Source of the DNA: Anaerolineaceae bacterium
GTDB taxonomy: Bacteria; Chloroflexota; Anaerolineae; Anaerolineales; Anaerolineaceae
NCBI GenBank assembly: GCA_014860845.1
Contig: JACZIY010000043.1
Span: 1 to 6,870 of the forward strand
DNA: 6,870 nt
Direction: 5' to 3'
The translations under genes and the position numbers were made by a program. Below are positions 6,156 through 6,870 of this stretch, one piece after another. Positions within the stretch are counted from its first letter, which is position 1; every line of letters begins with the position of its first letter. The notes beneath the pieces are model-generated. The model did no database searches and was not told the DNA's origin. It saw only the letters and a program-made list of their open reading frames with translations.

Positions 6156-6198
6156 ATACTTAGCAGAATTATTATTAAGCCTTGATTGGAATAATTAA

Positions 6199-6207
6199 AG
6201 TATAGCA
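6199..6207 (-). promoter_or_regulatory. Candidate extended -10 promoter of the hydrolase gene
   Basis: On the minus strand TGCTATACT (6207-6199) is a TGn-extended -10 with five of six matches to TATAAT. It lies about 45-50 bases before the proposed start. No good -35 is seen, which is usual for extended -10 promoters. The rest of the spacer between 6156 and 6413 is AT-rich and without other recognisable features, apart from a weak plus-strand promoter. Confidence 0.35.
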
Positions 6208-6313
6208 TCAGGAAATCATAATTCATCTAGCTTATATCTTGAATTTGTAAAAACAAGTGTGTAAATAACTAAAATCATTTTCCTCGATAAATGTGGTTGA
6301 ATTCATTCCCGAT

Positions 6314-6341
6314 TTGTGTTAATGTTAATAGCGGTTATACG
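6314..6341 (+). promoter_or_regulatory. Weak candidate promoter for the small lysine-rich protein gene
   Basis: TTGTGT (6314-6319) and TATACG (6336-6341) are separated by 16 bases, each a partial match to consensus. The -10 lies 72 bases before the ATG. A TAATAT at 6391-6396 is an alternative -10 but has no -35 partner. Confidence 0.25.
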
Positions 6342-6413
6342 CTCACGTGGATCAAGCCTGTGATATCATAACCAATTAAGTAAAATACCCTAATATGAAG
6401 AGAGAAGGTAGCT

Positions 6414-6524
6414 ATGGGAGATAAAAGTCCAAAAAATAAAGAAAAACGTAAAAAGAAACAGGACAGCAAAAAGAAACCAATTATCCCAACTTCACCTGTC
6501 AAGTCACTTGATCAGAAGAAGTAG
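6414..6524 (+). CDS. Small lysine-rich conserved-type protein (36 aa)
   Basis: This 36-codon gene has a well-placed ribosome site, AGAAGG at 6403-6408, five bases before the ATG. The protein begins MGDKSPKNKEKRKKKQ, stays lysine-rich to about residue 21, and ends in a short Pro/Ser/Thr-containing tail (PIIPTSPVKSLDQKK). It is strongly basic and hydrophilic, has no membrane segment, and is probably disordered. The MGDKSPKxK opening recurs, in my memory, in small unnamed proteins of diverse bacteria, which argues for a real gene. No function is established; nucleic-acid or ribosome binding is only a guess from charge. It is monocistronic, between a divergent hydrolase gene and a convergent GNAT gene. 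The real ribosome site and the N-terminal pattern are the main reasons to accept such a short frame. Confidence 0.75.
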   Translation: MGDKSPKNKEKRKKKQDSKKKPIIPTSPVKSLDQKK

Positions 6525-6603
6525 AAATCTCTAATTGGAAATGTTGTTGACATCATGACCCTGGCCTGGTCTGTCAGGGATGAGGGAGAATTACAACCGG
6601 ATT

Positions 6604-6661
6604 GAGAACCGGTCTGCTTGTATTTAAACATGCAATAAGATTTTTAAGGTTCTCGTTTTTT
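6604..6661 (+). terminator. Possible long-loop terminator after the small protein gene
   Basis: GAGAACC (6604-6610) can pair with GGTTCTC (6648-6654), followed after one G by six T (6656-6661). The loop is 37 bases but may be partly folded (CTT..ATT against AATAAG). The poly-T exit fits intrinsic termination of the plus-strand transcript; the long loop makes this uncertain. Confidence 0.35.
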
Positions 6662-6671
6662 CCAGAATAGG

Positions 6672-6705
6672 AAAAAATCCCGGCTTCATAGAACCGGGAT
6701 TTTTT
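6672..6705. terminator. Strong bidirectional rho-independent terminator
   Basis: AAAAAATCCCGG (6672-6683) pairs perfectly with 6694-6705 around a ten-base loop. The core is CCCGG/CCGGG and a T6 tract ends the stem in both directions. It lies 22 bases beyond the GNAT stop on the minus strand and 147 bases beyond the small protein stop on the plus strand, so it can end both convergent transcripts. Confidence 0.88.
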
Positions 6706-6727
6706 ATTCCCAAAATTCGATCTTAAT

Positions 6728-6870
6728 TTAATTAAAATATTTGACCCAACATTCAGTGTTGAAAACCTTCCGGAAACCAATCGCTTGATAAAATCGCTGG
6801 TCAGACCCCACAAATGCTTCTTTCGCTCCAAACTCACCACAACGGCGAATGCCCTCGAGCACAGCTGCCT
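6728..6870 (-). CDS. GNAT-family N-acetyltransferase (partial, C-terminal 46 residues)
   Basis: Only the tail is inside the window; the N-terminal part lies beyond the right edge. The readable frame from 6868 to the TAA at 6730-6728 gives AAVLEGIRRCGEFGAKEAF, then VGSDQRFYQAIGFRKV, then NTECWVKYFN. The A-x-x-x-G-I-R-R helix, the GSD, and the FYQAIGF element (helix alpha4/strand beta6 of the fold) match the end of GNAT acetyltransferases that transfer acetyl from acetyl-CoA to an amine. The F-Y-x-x-x-G-F pattern is the classic motif near the CoA site. The acceptor cannot be told from this fragment. Its transcript ends at the terminator at 6672-6705. A different minus-strand frame through this same DNA is open for longer but has no family likeness. 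Confidence 0.8.
   Translation of the reverse strand, partial: AAVLEGIRRCGEFGAKEAFVGSDQRFYQAIGFRKVFNTECWVKYFN

Noticed and set aside
6547..6552. TTGACA as a -35 box of a small RNA promoter
   Set aside because: No acceptable -10 lies 15-19 bases downstream.
6574..6840. Minus-strand 88-codon open frame
   Set aside because: It reads through the strong terminator and overlaps the GNAT tail in another frame. The GNAT frame has clear family motifs, whereas this one has none and no ribosome site.

Overview
The window is a stretch of bacterial chromosome with six protein-coding genes, one decayed transposase locus and two genes cut by the window edges. Moderate GC, AT-rich intergenic spacers, Shine-Dalgarno starts and the gene types suggest a Chloroflexota (Anaerolineae-like) bacterium. 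These include an exported DUF2202 ferritin-like protein, a lipoprotein beta-propeller, a lone xylulokinase and REP-like GC-rich palindromes. The taxonomic call is an inference from general resemblance, not from a marker gene.

Layout, left to right. A DUF2202 ferritin-like secreted protein (minus strand) runs off the left edge. It is divergent from a two-CBS-domain protein (751-1194, plus) across a 307-base spacer that holds a consensus -10 box and an operator-like inverted repeat. The CBS gene converges on a full-length xylulokinase, xylB (1281-2816, minus), with a 14-bp perfect stem between the two stops. Upstream of xylB is a 620-base island. It contains a 28-bp perfect palindrome, the C-terminal remnant of a REP-associated tyrosine transposase (RAYT), a second near-identical palindrome and a second copy of the transposase tail. 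Next come a lipoprotein with a TolB/PD40-type beta-propeller (3438-4688, plus), a 19-bp perfect stem, and a membrane-anchored alpha/beta hydrolase (4812-6155, minus). A 36-codon lysine-rich small protein follows (6414-6524, plus). The window ends with a strong bidirectional terminator and the C-terminal 46 residues of a GNAT acetyltransferase (minus, cut by the right edge).

The genes do not form a pathway or operon. Every gene appears to be its own transcription unit, with strands alternating and hairpins at convergent junctions. The most interesting piece is the RAYT/REP island. It carries a dead transposase whose HUH histidines and catalytic tyrosine are both substituted, and its stop codon lies inside the downstream palindrome. 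A second tail copy carries the same tyrosine loss. The second point of interest is the small basic protein and the overlapping, mutually exclusive hairpins between it and the GNAT gene. I see no defence system, CRISPR array, prophage, tRNA or rRNA.
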